A DNA stretch of 64,000 bases. Origin: Candidatus Babelota bacterium. Its GTDB lineage: Bacteria; Babelota; Babeliae; Babelales; Vermiphilaceae. The translations under genes were made by a program, and so were the position numbers. The stretch covers positions 1 to 64,000 of the forward strand of contig RXKB01000002.1 of the NCBI GenBank assembly GCA_003963225.1. Direction: 5' to 3'. Positions within the stretch are counted from its first letter, which is position 1. The number at the start of each line of letters is the position of its first letter. The notes under the pieces were generated by a model, which saw only the letters and a list, made by a program, of their open reading frames with translations, was not told where the DNA came from and made no database searches. Positions 9,052 through 18,396 of the stretch are shown one piece after another.

Positions 9052-10500
9052 CTAGTTGCAAGAGGGCCTAGCATTATAAACATAATTATTATTTTTATAC
9101 GATCCTCTGCCTATACCCTGATAAACAAAACCTGTATCCATACAAATAACTGGATCAACTATATTACGCATATCAATCAGATACGGTTGCCTTACTTGGG
9201 AACGAACCTTTTGCCAATCAATTTTTTTAAATACATCCCACTCTGTCAGAATAATTATCACATCAGCATTGCAAACTGCATCATCAATGGAAGCAGCATA
9301 CGTTACATCTGGGAATAGTACTGACATGTGGCTACTTGCAACAGGATCATAAGCCTGAATAGTGACTAATTCTTTCTGCAGTAATTCAATAGTTTTAATT
9401 GCAGGCGAGTAACGTATATCATCTGTATTGGCTTTAAATGATAATCCAAGTATGCACACTGTTTTTCCTTTTAAATCAGGACCCATTAACTCTTTGACTT
9501 TTTTGACAGCAAGTTCTTGTTGATTATTGTTAACAACTAAAGAGCCTTGTACTATGTCTAATGGAACATTATATGCAAGTGCAGTAGCACAAAGCTCAAG
9601 TGAGTCCTTAGGAAAACAAGAGCCTCCAAAACCAGGTCCAGGATTCAAGAAATACGGATTAATACGCACATCAAGACCCATGCCTTTAGCAACTGTAACA
9701 ATATCTGCATCCACATGATCACAAAGATTTGCTATTTCATTAATAAAACTTATTTTAGTGGCTAAAAAAGCATTTGATGCATATTTAATAAGCTCTGCAG
9801 ACGTTGTATCAGTAATAATCAAAGGAACTGTTCCATTTTTCAATGGTTTATATATATCAGCAATACATTGCGCAGCAGCTTGATTATTGGTTCCAATAAC
9901 AACACGATCCGGATTTAAAAAATCATATACTGCCGAGCCTTCTCTTAAAAATTCTGGATTAGAAACAATAGCAAACAAACTATGGTCTATGCCTTTTTCA
10001 AGCATATATTGCTCTATTTTTTTATTTGTTGTAATAGGCACTGTGCTTTTTACTACTATAATTTTATAATTATTCATATTGCATATAATCGTATCCAAAA
10101 CTTTAAATAATGCAGAAAGATCTGCATGCCCATCTGCACGTGAAGGGGTGCCAACAGCTATAACTAATATATTTGCCTTAGTAATGGCATCACCTACATT
10201 ATCTGTAAAAGATAAATGCCCTGTTGTTGCAACAGTATGCACTAACTCTTGCAACCCTGGTTCAAAAAAAGGAATCTGCTTTTTTTGTAACATTTTTATT
10301 TTTTCTGTATTAATATCGACACAAATCACCTGGTTGCCAAGCGATGCAAAACCTGCTCCAGTTACTAGTCCAACATAGCCCGTCCCAATAACTGTTATTA
10401 TATTATCAATGGGTTTAACACAGCCCGTTTTGACTAAAGCTATTAAGCAAAACAGTAGGAAGTTACATTTTTTGACCGATTTCTTCATTGTATTGTTCAT
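9052..10500 (-). CDS. ugd: UDP-glucose 6-dehydrogenase with N-terminal signal peptide
   Basis: UDP-glucose dehydrogenase oxidises UDP-glucose to UDP-glucuronate with two NAD+, a cytosolic step in capsule and glycan synthesis. All hallmarks are present: the NAD-binding GTGYVG (residues 39-44), NPEFLREGSA (181-190), the catalytic cysteine in GGSCFPKD (Cys295) and the C-terminal UDP-binding Rossmann domain (GLSFKANTDDIR). Unusually, residues 1-27 form a basic-hydrophobic leader (MKKSVKKCNFLLFCLIALVKTGC) ahead of the Rossmann strand, which the family normally starts with. ATG 10500 has GGGG and GAGAG upstream; longer starts to 10542 would only add charged residues. Divergent from the GT2 gene at 10667. 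Confidence 0.93.
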   Translation of the reverse strand: MNNTMKKSVKKCNFLLFCLIALVKTGCVKPIDNIITVIGTGYVGLVTGAGFASLGNQVICVDINTEKIKMLQKKQIPFFEPGLQELVHTVATTGHLSFTDNVGDAITKANILVIAVGTPSRADGHADLSALFKVLDTIICNMNNYKIIVVKSTVPITTNKKIEQYMLEKGIDHSLFAIVSNPEFLREGSAVYDFLNPDRVVIGTNNQAAAQCIADIYKPLKNGTVPLIITDTTSAELIKYASNAFLATKISFINEIANLCDHVDADIVTVAKGMGLDVRINPYFLNPGPGFGGSCFPKDSLELCATALAYNVPLDIVQGSLVVNNNQQELAVKKVKELMGPDLKGKTVCILGLSFKANTDDIRYSPAIKTIELLQKELVTIQAYDPVASSHMSVLFPDVTYAASIDDAVCNADVIIILTEWDVFKKIDWQKVRSQVRQPYLIDMRNIVDPVICMDTGFVYQGIGRGSYKNNNYVYNARPSCN

Positions 10501-10666
10501 TCTCTCAAGCCCCTTTTTTTTACCTTTTTGGTATTTAAACAAAATCTACTAAATCTGTTTTTAATAATGAAAGATTTCTTTGTTAAAAAAACTATATCAT
10601 ACGTATTTGTATTTTTTTACAATATGATTTACATATACATTAGATTATGTTACTCAAAAGCTGATA

Positions 10667-12019
10667 ATGAAAAAGCATGTTCTGTATACTCTATTCTTGG
10701 CAGTATTTATTGCATTCGAACTATCTATATATTGCACAGAAGAAAAAAAAATCGTGGCTATCACTTGTATGTATAATAATGAACAATGGGTAGAAAAAAA
10801 TTTATCCATGATTATTAGTCAAAAATATCATAACTTTAAAATAATTATTGTTGATGATGCATCAACTGACAATACAAGTAGCATTATACAAACATTTATT
10901 AAATCACACGGCATTGAAGAAAAAACAACTTTTATTCAAAACAAACTGCGAAAAAGAAAACTTGCAAATTTATATGATGTTTTATATACCGTTGAAGACG
11001 AAGAGATTGTCGTTATTATTGATGGCGATGATTGGTTGGCTCATCCTTACGTGTTTTCTTATATAAATAACCTATATAATACCGACATATTTTTTACCTA
11101 CGGACAATATCAAAACATACCTGCTAGCGAATCAATTGCATGGGGTTTTAACCCAATGGGATACGCAAAACCCGTACCTGAATTTATTGTAAACAATCAA
11201 AGCTACAGAAAAGGACCTTTTTATTATATGCATTTAAGAACATTTAAAGGATGGATTTTTAAACTAATTCAATTAAAAGACCTTATTACTGATACTGTTG
11301 AAGGCTTTGTAGGAGATTTTTTCCCTGCAAGCAATGATTTGGCAATGTACTATCCAATAGTTGAAATGGCTCACACCAAAGTACACTTTGTTAAAGATAT
11401 AGTATATATGCGCAACGTATCATCACGCCTTGTAGGTTTTAAAGTTGATCGAACAATTCAAGTTAATGCAGGACAAGAAATTAAACGCAAAAAACCATAC
11501 CAGTGGTTAGAAAAACCAGTTTACAGACACCTAGACCAAGTAAAAAAAAAAGATATAGATGTTATTGTTGCTACAAAAAACATTAAAAAATATGCATCAT
11601 ATAAAAAACAATTACCAAAAAGTACCTTTTTAAAAATGCAAGATGCTGCAGCAAAAGCTCACACTTTTTCCAATGATTACGTACTTATTTCTTTTAATGA
11701 AAATAGTTTCCCTTCAAAAACCAATATTAAAGATATGATATATCAACTGGAAAGAACATATGCAAAAGCAGTTGTTACCATCAATAAAAAAAATTGCAAA
11801 GATAGTTCAGCTCTGTTTTCATTAGCATGTTTGAAGGAAAACAAAATATACGCATCCAAAAATAAATATTTAAAAACAGATCAACTTAGTGTCAATACAT
11901 GTTTAATAAGAACGACAGATTTTAAAGATTTACTCAAAAAAAATGCAAAAGGAAGTACCATTATTGATACATTGCTGGATGTACACCAAGAAGAAGTAAG
12001 TGTTTTGTATTTTAGTTAG
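10667..12019 (+). CDS. Family 2 glycosyltransferase with N-terminal signal peptide
   Basis: The GT-A fold domain shows VDDASTDNT at residues 62-70 and the metal-binding DGDDW at 119-123. A later ASNDLAMYYPIVEMA segment resembles acceptor-side motifs seen in GT2 proteins of intracellular bacteria and giant viruses (recollection, not checked). The first 24 residues (VLYTLFLAVFIAFELSIYC) are a signal peptide or uncleaved anchor, which is unusual because GT2 enzymes use cytosolic nucleotide sugars. Residues about 285-450 are a second domain I do not recognise. It is divergently arranged with the dehydrogenase at 9052-10500, 166 bases apart, so the two may act in one glycan pathway. Confidence 0.88.
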   Translation: MKKHVLYTLFLAVFIAFELSIYCTEEKKIVAITCMYNNEQWVEKNLSMIISQKYHNFKIIIVDDASTDNTSSIIQTFIKSHGIEEKTTFIQNKLRKRKLANLYDVLYTVEDEEIVVIIDGDDWLAHPYVFSYINNLYNTDIFFTYGQYQNIPASESIAWGFNPMGYAKPVPEFIVNNQSYRKGPFYYMHLRTFKGWIFKLIQLKDLITDTVEGFVGDFFPASNDLAMYYPIVEMAHTKVHFVKDIVYMRNVSSRLVGFKVDRTIQVNAGQEIKRKKPYQWLEKPVYRHLDQVKKKDIDVIVATKNIKKYASYKKQLPKSTFLKMQDAAAKAHTFSNDYVLISFNENSFPSKTNIKDMIYQLERTYAKAVVTINKKNCKDSSALFSLACLKENKIYASKNKYLKTDQLSVNTCLIRTTDFKDLLKKNAKGSTIIDTLLDVHQEEVSVLYFS

Positions 12020-12096
12020 TATATTTTATTGTAAAAATATATATTAAATATAATAAAAAGCTTGCCATTATATTTAAATAAAAAATAATTTTTTAA

Positions 12097-12990
12097 GTCG
12101 TACATCATAAAAAAACACTGAACCAATATGTTATATATACTTTATTAACAACATTTTGCGCAAATTACGTTCATGGATCATATAGCTATTATTTAACAAA
12201 ATCCATAACCCTCAATTTTAATAATGCCAAAAACGAACAAGAAGATAAACTTATTAAAGACAATTTTGATAGTTTATTTGGAAAACAGTTAGAAAAAAAT
12301 CATATCATCTCAAAAAATGTCACTATATTAGCTTATGGTGGGTCAATCACAAACTCAAGCAATCAATATGATTTCTTTTTATTTAAATATGAGCAATATT
12401 ATTATTCTACCTACAAAAAAAACAATTATTATTCTGGTATTTTGTACTCAGATCAAGCAACAAAACAAAACTGGCAGCCAAGAAAAATTCTAAAAGAGGA
12501 TGATGATAATATGTTGACTATAACACAAACTATTGAAACATGTTTTAATCCAGAGCAAAATAAGCAGTATTTACCGATAGAACAACAGACATTTACTAAA
12601 ATAGTATATGAAAATTCAAGACATCATTGGTCTTCAATACCATTAGCATGCTTTTATGACCCTCGATTTGATACCGATTACTTTCGATAGCAACATAATG
12701 GTAAAAGTATTATAGAAATTTGCCATTATTTAAATATTTGTGATGAACGAGTAAAAGAAGCGTTTTCTATAGTTGACTGTACAACTGCACAAAATAATGA
12801 AAAACTATTATTTCATAAGCAAAACAATCGCATGCCAACTCCAATTGACACAATACAAAACACTGATCAACAAACTTCTATTAAAAAATCAAGCACATCG
12901 TACATTAACCGATACACCATTATTATTACAGCACAATCTGCAATAATAGCATGGCTTTTGTGTATACTATATTATACTAAAAAGAGATAA
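12097..12990 (+). pseudogene. Broken secreted membrane-anchored protein, possibly PP2C-like
   Basis: One frame stays open from 12097 to 12987, apart from a single TAG at 12688-12690, and ends with TAA at 12988-12990. The N-terminal side reads like a signal peptide (YVIYTLLTTFCANYVHG) but has no ATG, GTG or TTG start before it. The C-terminus is a hydrophobic helix followed by KKR. Both the missing start and the in-frame stop point to decay. The overall layout (leader, about 250-residue middle, C-terminal anchor) and short matches such as SDQATK and SIIEICHYL recall the PP2C at 23731-24921, but this is weak. A downstream piece from TTG 12442 could still be translated. Confidence 0.6.
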
Positions 12991-13657
12991 TATCTTTGCG
13001 CATACACAAAATATTGCCAAAAAAATGGTCTACTTCATTTTTAAAATCTTGGGCGACCACTACAAAATTATGCTGCCGAAGCCATAAAAGTATATCACCG
13101 TACAAAACATGATCATTATACGCTTGAACAAAATAAACTTCCATATGAATTATTTTAATTTGTGTTAAAATCGCCGTATTAGCAGCAAGCACCGGGAGTT
13201 CATGACCTTGTAGATCAAGCCATAATAAATCAATACCATTGATAGATTGTTGTTGCATAAAAGAAGCAAGCGTAAGCGCAGGCACAGTTATTTTTTCAGG
13301 AAAAGTAATTTTTGTACTCAACTCTAACCTTTTATATGGACTATGCACAGAGCTTGCTTGCGTAACACGATCTTTTTTATACGCAATGTGTAAATCAATA
13401 AACCCATCAACATTACTTAGGGCTTGTTGATAACACTTAATATTTGAAGCTTCAGCAGTGTTTTTGACTAGGGTATTAAAAACAGAAGGCACTGGCTCAA
13501 AGGCATGCACAAAACCAAAAGGCCATAATTGAGCCATGCGTAACGTATCATGCCCCCAAAAAGCACCCGCTTCAACAATGATAGGACGTTCAGTGTTAAT
13601 TAATGAACGAGCAACTGGAAGCAGTTGATGTGACTTAGTAATAATAACAGGCAGCAT
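12977..13657 (-). CDS. FkbM-family methyltransferase
   Basis: FkbM-type enzymes are SAM-dependent methyltransferases, often O-methylating sugars or polyketides. The SAM-binding motif VEAGAFWGHDT is at residues 28-38, followed by the acidic FEPVP (53-57), and the family motif IDLLWLDLQGHELPVL lies near residues 140-155. Length (226 aa) is typical. There is no signal peptide. The start lies 11 bases downstream of the tyrS stop. The gene's 3' end overlaps the decayed gene on the other strand by 14 bases. With ugd and a GT2 close by, a sugar acceptor is plausible but unproven. Confidence 0.88.
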   Translation of the reverse strand: MLPVIITKSHQLLPVARSLINTERPIIVEAGAFWGHDTLRMAQLWPFGFVHAFEPVPSVFNTLVKNTAEASNIKCYQQALSNVDGFIDLHIAYKKDRVTQASSVHSPYKRLELSTKITFPEKITVPALTLASFMQQQSINGIDLLWLDLQGHELPVLAANTAILTQIKIIHMEVYFVQAYNDHVLYGDILLWLRQHNFVVVAQDFKNEVDHFFGNILCMRKDIISF

Positions 13658-13667
13658 GCATTTTTTA

Positions 13668-14873
13668 CTATTGTTTACGTAACTTAAAAAATAATGTTTT
13701 ACCTGCTTTTACTATCGATCCATCATGCCAAGCAACAATTGCTTTAAAATCAGAAATAATCACTTGATCAAGCATTACCGCACCAGCTTCAATTAAACGC
13801 TTTGCTTGTGAAGAACTTTCAACAGCACCAATAACTTTTAAAAGATCTACAATCCATAATTCTTGCGCTACGGTTTTATCAATCACCACTTCTTGCGCAT
13901 GACCATATTCTCTATGCTGAAAAAGATACTCAAACTGCTCTTGTGCGTTTACTGCATCGTCCTTTGACCAAAAAGCGCTCACCACTTGAAATGCAAGCTG
14001 CTTTTTGAGTTGCATTGGATGTAATGTACCAACAGCCATTTCCATACGCACATTGTGTACCTCAGCTTCCGTTTTAAAACCCATCAACATAAAGTATCGC
14101 AACATTAATGAATCTGGTATTGACATAATTTTGCCAAACATATCTTTAGGGTTTTCGGTAATTCCAATTGAGTTGCCGTATGATTTTGACATTTTTTGCA
14201 CACCATCAATACCTTCAAGCAATGGAACGGTTAGCACTACCTGCGGCTCTTGTCCAAACTGCTCTTGCAAAAAACGACCCATTAACAAATTAAATGTTTG
14301 ATCAGTTCCGCCAAGCTCAACATCAGCTTCCAACATAACAGAATCATATGCTTGCATTAATGGATACAAAAGCTCATGAAACCCAATTGGATGATTTGTC
14401 TGCAGCCTGCTTTGAAAATCTTCTCGTTCAATAATACGTGCTAATGTTGTTTTTGCACATAATTTTACAATGTCTGAAAAGGTAAGTTTTGAAAGCCAAG
14501 TGCCATTATTAATTACTTTCAAACTATCCATATCTAAAATTTTACCGGCCTGCTCAAGATATGTTTGTTGATTATGTTTTATCTCTTCATACGTAAGCGG
14601 AGGGCGTGTCTTTGACCTGCCTGTTGGATCACCAATTTGTGCAGTAAAATCACCAATAATAAGTATTGCTTGATGCCCCAAATCTTGAAACTGCCTCATT
14701 TTACGTAAAACCACTGCGTGCCCCAAGTGCAAATCAGGTGCTGTAGGATCCATACCAAGCTTTACTTTTAATTTCTTTCCTGCTGCAAGCTTTTTAATAA
14801 GCTCATCTTGCGGAACAACTTGTGCTGCACCATATAAAATTGTTTGTAGCTGGTTCATAATATTAAAATCCAT
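13668..14873 (-). CDS. tyrS: Tyrosyl-tRNA synthetase
   Basis: Charges tRNA-Tyr with tyrosine in the cytosol. This is the class I fold with HLGH (in DLHLGHAVVLRKM) and the KMSKS loop (VQKMSKSYGN); the GGTDQTFNLLMGR signature is also present. An S4-like RNA-binding domain occupies the C-terminus (QAKRLIEAGAVML). At 401 residues it belongs to the TyrRS-Z type found in many bacteria. The start could be ATG 14873 or the internal ATG 14858; neither has a strong Shine-Dalgarno. It begins 6 bases after the stop of the membrane protein gene upstream. Confidence 0.96.
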   Translation of the reverse strand: MDFNIMNQLQTILYGAAQVVPQDELIKKLAAGKKLKVKLGMDPTAPDLHLGHAVVLRKMRQFQDLGHQAILIIGDFTAQIGDPTGRSKTRPPLTYEEIKHNQQTYLEQAGKILDMDSLKVINNGTWLSKLTFSDIVKLCAKTTLARIIEREDFQSRLQTNHPIGFHELLYPLMQAYDSVMLEADVELGGTDQTFNLLMGRFLQEQFGQEPQVVLTVPLLEGIDGVQKMSKSYGNSIGITENPKDMFGKIMSIPDSLMLRYFMLMGFKTEAEVHNVRMEMAVGTLHPMQLKKQLAFQVVSAFWSKDDAVNAQEQFEYLFQHREYGHAQEVVIDKTVAQELWIVDLLKVIGAVESSSQAKRLIEAGAVMLDQVIISDFKAIVAWHDGSIVKAGKTLFFKLRKQ

Positions 14874-14879
14874 ATGAAA

Positions 14880-15617
14880 TTAATGTATTCCCAAACATAT
14901 GCCTACCAATAGACCAAGTTTGGCAATAACATTTACAATAAAAAAACGTAATGGTTCACCAAAAATAAACAATAGCATTAACGAAATAAAAAAATTAGAA
15001 AACCGAGTACGAGATAATTCATATGACAATGGATCTTCAGCATCTGAAACTAAAACTAAATAAAGGTCTCGTGCGTTTAAAATAGTATAAATCACACCTA
15101 AAATTACATGTAAATAAATAGCGGCAATAACAATAAACCCAACTGCTATTAATAAAGAATGCACTTCAACAAATGTTTTTGCCAATAACATGTGTGACAT
15201 ATCTCTACTTAAAATCATATATCGAACAATAGTAAGAATTTTTAGTCCAAATATTAGCTCTAAAATGATAATCCCTATTAATGCTAAAATGAAATGCATT
15301 ACTACATCAGAAAAATAAACAATAGTTTTTTTTATCCTTGCAAAATTTCCGCTTATATTGAAAGGATTATTAAAAGGTGCCTGCCCCCACCCCAACGGAA
15401 TGCCCCACAATGAAGATATAAGCAAAATACTAAAGCCAATAAAATCAATATGGCACAAAGGATTAAAAGATGATAATCCAAACTGCTGGCTCGTGTCGTC
15501 ACCAAAATAAGCTGCAATTCTGGACCGAAAAGCCGTCGGAAAGGTACTGACAGAAACATAAGCAAACATAAATGAGACTATGCGAATTATAAGATCAACA
15601 CTTTTGAGGGAAATCAT
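14880..15617 (-). CDS. M50 (site-2 protease)-like membrane protein lacking HExxH
   Basis: A polytopic membrane protein of 245 residues with about five hydrophobic segments. The stretch GDDTSQQFG followed by NPLCHIDFIG (residues 52-61) and GWGQAPFNNPFN matches the small M50 family, whose members read GDxTAxxxG, NPLAHIDPxG and GWAKPVPVNP. In active members HExxH lies just before GD. Here that place reads PTAFR (27-31), and no HExxH occurs anywhere. The protein therefore cannot bind zinc in the normal way and is probably not a protease. It is upstream of tyrS with 6 bases between them. Role unknown. Confidence 0.75.
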   Translation of the reverse strand: MISLKSVDLIIRIVSFMFAYVSVSTFPTAFRSRIAAYFGDDTSQQFGLSSFNPLCHIDFIGFSILLISSLWGIPLGWGQAPFNNPFNISGNFARIKKTIVYFSDVVMHFILALIGIIILELIFGLKILTIVRYMILSRDMSHMLLAKTFVEVHSLLIAVGFIVIAAIYLHVILGVIYTILNARDLYLVLVSDAEDPLSYELSRTRFSNFFISLMLLFIFGEPLRFFIVNVIAKLGLLVGICLGIH

Positions 15618-15726
15618 AAAATACCGTTATGTATTAGATTTTTTATATTTAATTTGAAAAAAGTATACGCTAATATACAATTATGGTCAAATGCTATTAG
15701 TTGTTTCTATGTATATATATATAAAA

Positions 15727-15735
15727 TGGTATAAT
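15727..15735 (+). promoter_or_regulatory. Extended -10 promoter
   Basis: TGGTATAAT is a perfect extended -10 element (TGn plus TATAAT at 15730-15735), 44 bases upstream of the ATG at 15779. No good -35 is seen at normal spacing, which is usual for extended -10 promoters. Confidence 0.55.
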
Positions 15736-15778
15736 GATAATAAAATTATAGTACTATAAAAACAAAAAGGCAGCGTCG

Positions 15779-18199
15779 ATGATTTTTTTATATCTATTAC
15801 TTAGCCTGTGTCTAACTTTATATGGATCAGAAGGCGAAGTTTTAAAATACACTGATCTTGTAAGCAAACATTGGAATGCGTTCAATAATGCAATAGATAC
15901 TCTTGCAAAAACCACAAAACAGACTGATACGCTTCAAAATTTTCCAAATAACTCCCAAAGAGTATATATTCAAGAGATATTACAAGAATCTGATTTTGTT
16001 AAAAAGCTAGTCTTTAGCGTGCCTGATTTAGAATCAGATCCAAGAGCAAATCTAATACAAAATGCTTTTGATCATATAGTTTTACCTTTTAATGATATTA
16101 TAAATTCCCAAAATAAAACAAGTCTAAATACAGTCATAACAACAGTCTTAATAAGACGCCATTTATTTTGGGAACTTTTTTCTGTACCTAGCAATCGCCA
16201 AAACAATACACCGCCCAGCATAGATCAAACGGAACTTATTATTAATGATCAACTCGTAGAAACCACTCATAATGATATATGCAACACCGTAGATGCAATA
16301 CACGCATTATTAACTCTACAAGAAGACTTACTTGCGGAGGTAAAGTCATTTGATTATGCTAGTTTGCCACAAAAAATGGCTAACTCTGTGTTTAATATTT
16401 TTTGTAGAAATCCATTTACTGAATATGAATCAGAAGAAGATGACAATAGTGGCTTAGAAAAAGCAGCTGAGGTTCCAAAAGAACTAAAAGGAGCTGTAGA
16501 AGGAGTTGAATCAAGCTTGTTATTATTAAAAAAAAATATTGCTTATGTTAATCATTTTTTATATACAGAGTTACCGATAGGGCCTTTAAATGCAATAAGC
16601 AATTGGTGTAAAAATATAGAACAAATTATCATTAATTGTAAAAAAAACGATTATATAATGACTGGAACTCAAAGGCAAGAACTTACTGCAAATGCTAATA
16701 AAATTGACAATCTATTAATTGCACTTTCAAAAGAAAACATCAAAAATCACCAAACAACCGCACCAATAAAAACACTGAATGTATCAGATACAAATAATAT
16801 GAACTATCTTGAGCTTATTGCCAAAATACGGTGTAGTTCAGATTGCATGTCATTTATACAAAATTGCAAACACTTTTTGCAACGCACTATCAACAATACA
16901 ATACTCAATCCTATTAAAGATGCTGCATCCAATAAATTGATTAATATACTTAAGCGATATTGTTTAGATTTAACATTAAATATACCGGCTGATAATGAAT
17001 CTGATACACAAAACAACCCTTCTTTTTCCGTCTTTTCATTAATAACAGATCCACAAAACACAATAAAAAAAAGTAGCAACATAGCTATAAAATTTGTAAA
17101 AAAAACACCACGTAACGTACTTTTAGAACTTGTAGGAATGCTAGAAGACAATAATGCTCACAACAAAATAATACTTAAAATACGCAAAGAAGCTCTGCTT
17201 TGTTTTTTACAACAAACGTATCAAAAATATCTATTGCACACACGTAAAGTACCATTAATTGCAAATTTACCCAATAGTGCAATTAATACATATGTTACTC
17301 TATATCAACCAAAACAACTAAAGCAAAGCAACAAAGAGGGTAACAATCTAATTACCTATGCATCAATTAAATACGAAGAAGAAAAACCAAATCAACTGTT
17401 ACTTATGCCATCAACGCAAAAAGAACCAATTATTAATAATTTCAAAAATGAAAATCCAAAAGATCCAATAGCTCAAGAAAACAGCTTGGTAAAAACAGAT
17501 CAGATAAACAAATCCATATTTAATGTAGTGGAAAAATGGTGCAGTTGGGTTCAAGGAAATAAAGATTTAGCAAAAGAATATATCAATAGCATTACTGATT
17601 ATCTTAATGCCTCTGATGAAAAGCAGCGTCTTTTTTTGACAGAAGTAAAAACGTTTAAAAAGAGCCAACTATTTACTTCAGTACCCCAAGATTCACCTTT
17701 TTATACACTTTTTCAAGAGCAAAATGATTCTGCGTTCAACACTTTGTTATTTTGCACTTTGTTGCCAACACTAGAAACATATTTTAATAACCGAAACAAC
17801 TACCATATAAACCCAAAAGTACTTTGGCAAGACAAAGATTTTTTAAGCACTTGGGAAACAGAAATAGATACTTTTAGACAAAATTATTCAAAAAAAACCA
17901 ACGAACTTTGGGATTCTTTACATGATCTTGCTAAATTAAAAATTTTTATCCAAAAATTGTCTGAAAATGATTGTATAAAACCGTTTTATACAATCATAAA
18001 AATGATTGGAAATTTAATGAAAGGTATACTAAAAGAGTTACTGAAAATAGATAAGAACACAAAAATTAAAATTATTAATGATTGCTACAGAAAAACCACA
18101 GAAACATATAATAATTGCCGCCAAGAGTTACATCAATTACATAATGCTATTGAAACACTGAAAAAGACATTGCAAGATGCTTATTGCCATACTACTTAG
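15779..18199 (+). CDS. Large secreted helical hypothetical protein (806 aa)
   Basis: Residues 1-17 (FLYLLLSLCLTLYG) are a clear signal peptide. The rest is predicted helical, asparagine- and lysine-rich, with no enzyme motif that I recognise and no transmembrane segment. An acidic stretch near residues 218-232 (ESEEDDNSG) separates N- and C-terminal parts. AAAAAGG precedes the ATG at 15779 by 9 bases. The gene stands alone between the promoter above and a convergent small gene. Its size and style resemble the 641-aa protein at 453-2378. Candidate exported effector or structural protein; function unknown. Confidence 0.82.
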   Translation: MIFLYLLLSLCLTLYGSEGEVLKYTDLVSKHWNAFNNAIDTLAKTTKQTDTLQNFPNNSQRVYIQEILQESDFVKKLVFSVPDLESDPRANLIQNAFDHIVLPFNDIINSQNKTSLNTVITTVLIRRHLFWELFSVPSNRQNNTPPSIDQTELIINDQLVETTHNDICNTVDAIHALLTLQEDLLAEVKSFDYASLPQKMANSVFNIFCRNPFTEYESEEDDNSGLEKAAEVPKELKGAVEGVESSLLLLKKNIAYVNHFLYTELPIGPLNAISNWCKNIEQIIINCKKNDYIMTGTQRQELTANANKIDNLLIALSKENIKNHQTTAPIKTLNVSDTNNMNYLELIAKIRCSSDCMSFIQNCKHFLQRTINNTILNPIKDAASNKLINILKRYCLDLTLNIPADNESDTQNNPSFSVFSLITDPQNTIKKSSNIAIKFVKKTPRNVLLELVGMLEDNNAHNKIILKIRKEALLCFLQQTYQKYLLHTRKVPLIANLPNSAINTYVTLYQPKQLKQSNKEGNNLITYASIKYEEEKPNQLLLMPSTQKEPIINNFKNENPKDPIAQENSLVKTDQINKSIFNVVEKWCSWVQGNKDLAKEYINSITDYLNASDEKQRLFLTEVKTFKKSQLFTSVPQDSPFYTLFQEQNDSAFNTLLFCTLLPTLETYFNNRNNYHINPKVLWQDKDFLSTWETEIDTFRQNYSKKTNELWDSLHDLAKLKIFIQKLSENDCIKPFYTIIKMIGNLMKGILKELLKIDKNTKIKIINDCYRKTTETYNNCRQELHQLHNAIETLKKTLQDAYCHTT

Positions 18200-18285
18200 C
18201 ATGAACGTTCTATGATTAGTTTCACATAATGGGTTATTTTTAAATCAGGTCTTGCCATTATTAATCATTGTGAACTTTTATAGTA

Positions 18286-18377
18286 AAGCTTGATTCTGGC
18301 TTGCTTGCATCTATTTTGCAACACAACCTTTTTTCGATTGAATGTATTTATTGAATCGCTTGTGCGTGAATCCTGTG
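18286..18377. repeat. Dispersed intergenic repeat, copy A
   Basis: This non-coding segment matches 48141-48228. The first 32 bases align without gaps with 26 identities, a central 15-18 bases diverge, and the last part aligns with 32 of 41 identities and one gap (hand count). It contains an imperfect inverted repeat GATTGAA...TTGAATC. Both copies lie just 3' of a small minus-strand secreted-protein gene in the same relative orientation. It may be a conserved 3' RNA structure, an ncRNA or a decayed mobile repeat. Confidence 0.5.
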
Positions 18378-18396
18378 TTTTGCCTATAAATCAGCA

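Noticed and set aside
9016-9318. Plus-strand frame of 100 codons across the end of the UDP-glucose dehydrogenase
   Set aside because: Antisense to the conserved C-terminal domain, no ribosome site or recognisable protein.
12442-12690. 82-codon frame starting at TTG as a separate gene
   Set aside because: The same frame is open upstream to 12097 and continues after the single TAG to 12987, so it is better read as part of one broken gene.
12020-12976. Possible prophage or IS remnant in the region without intact genes
   Set aside because: No terminal repeats, transposase or phage motifs; the content is explained by one decayed membrane-anchored gene.
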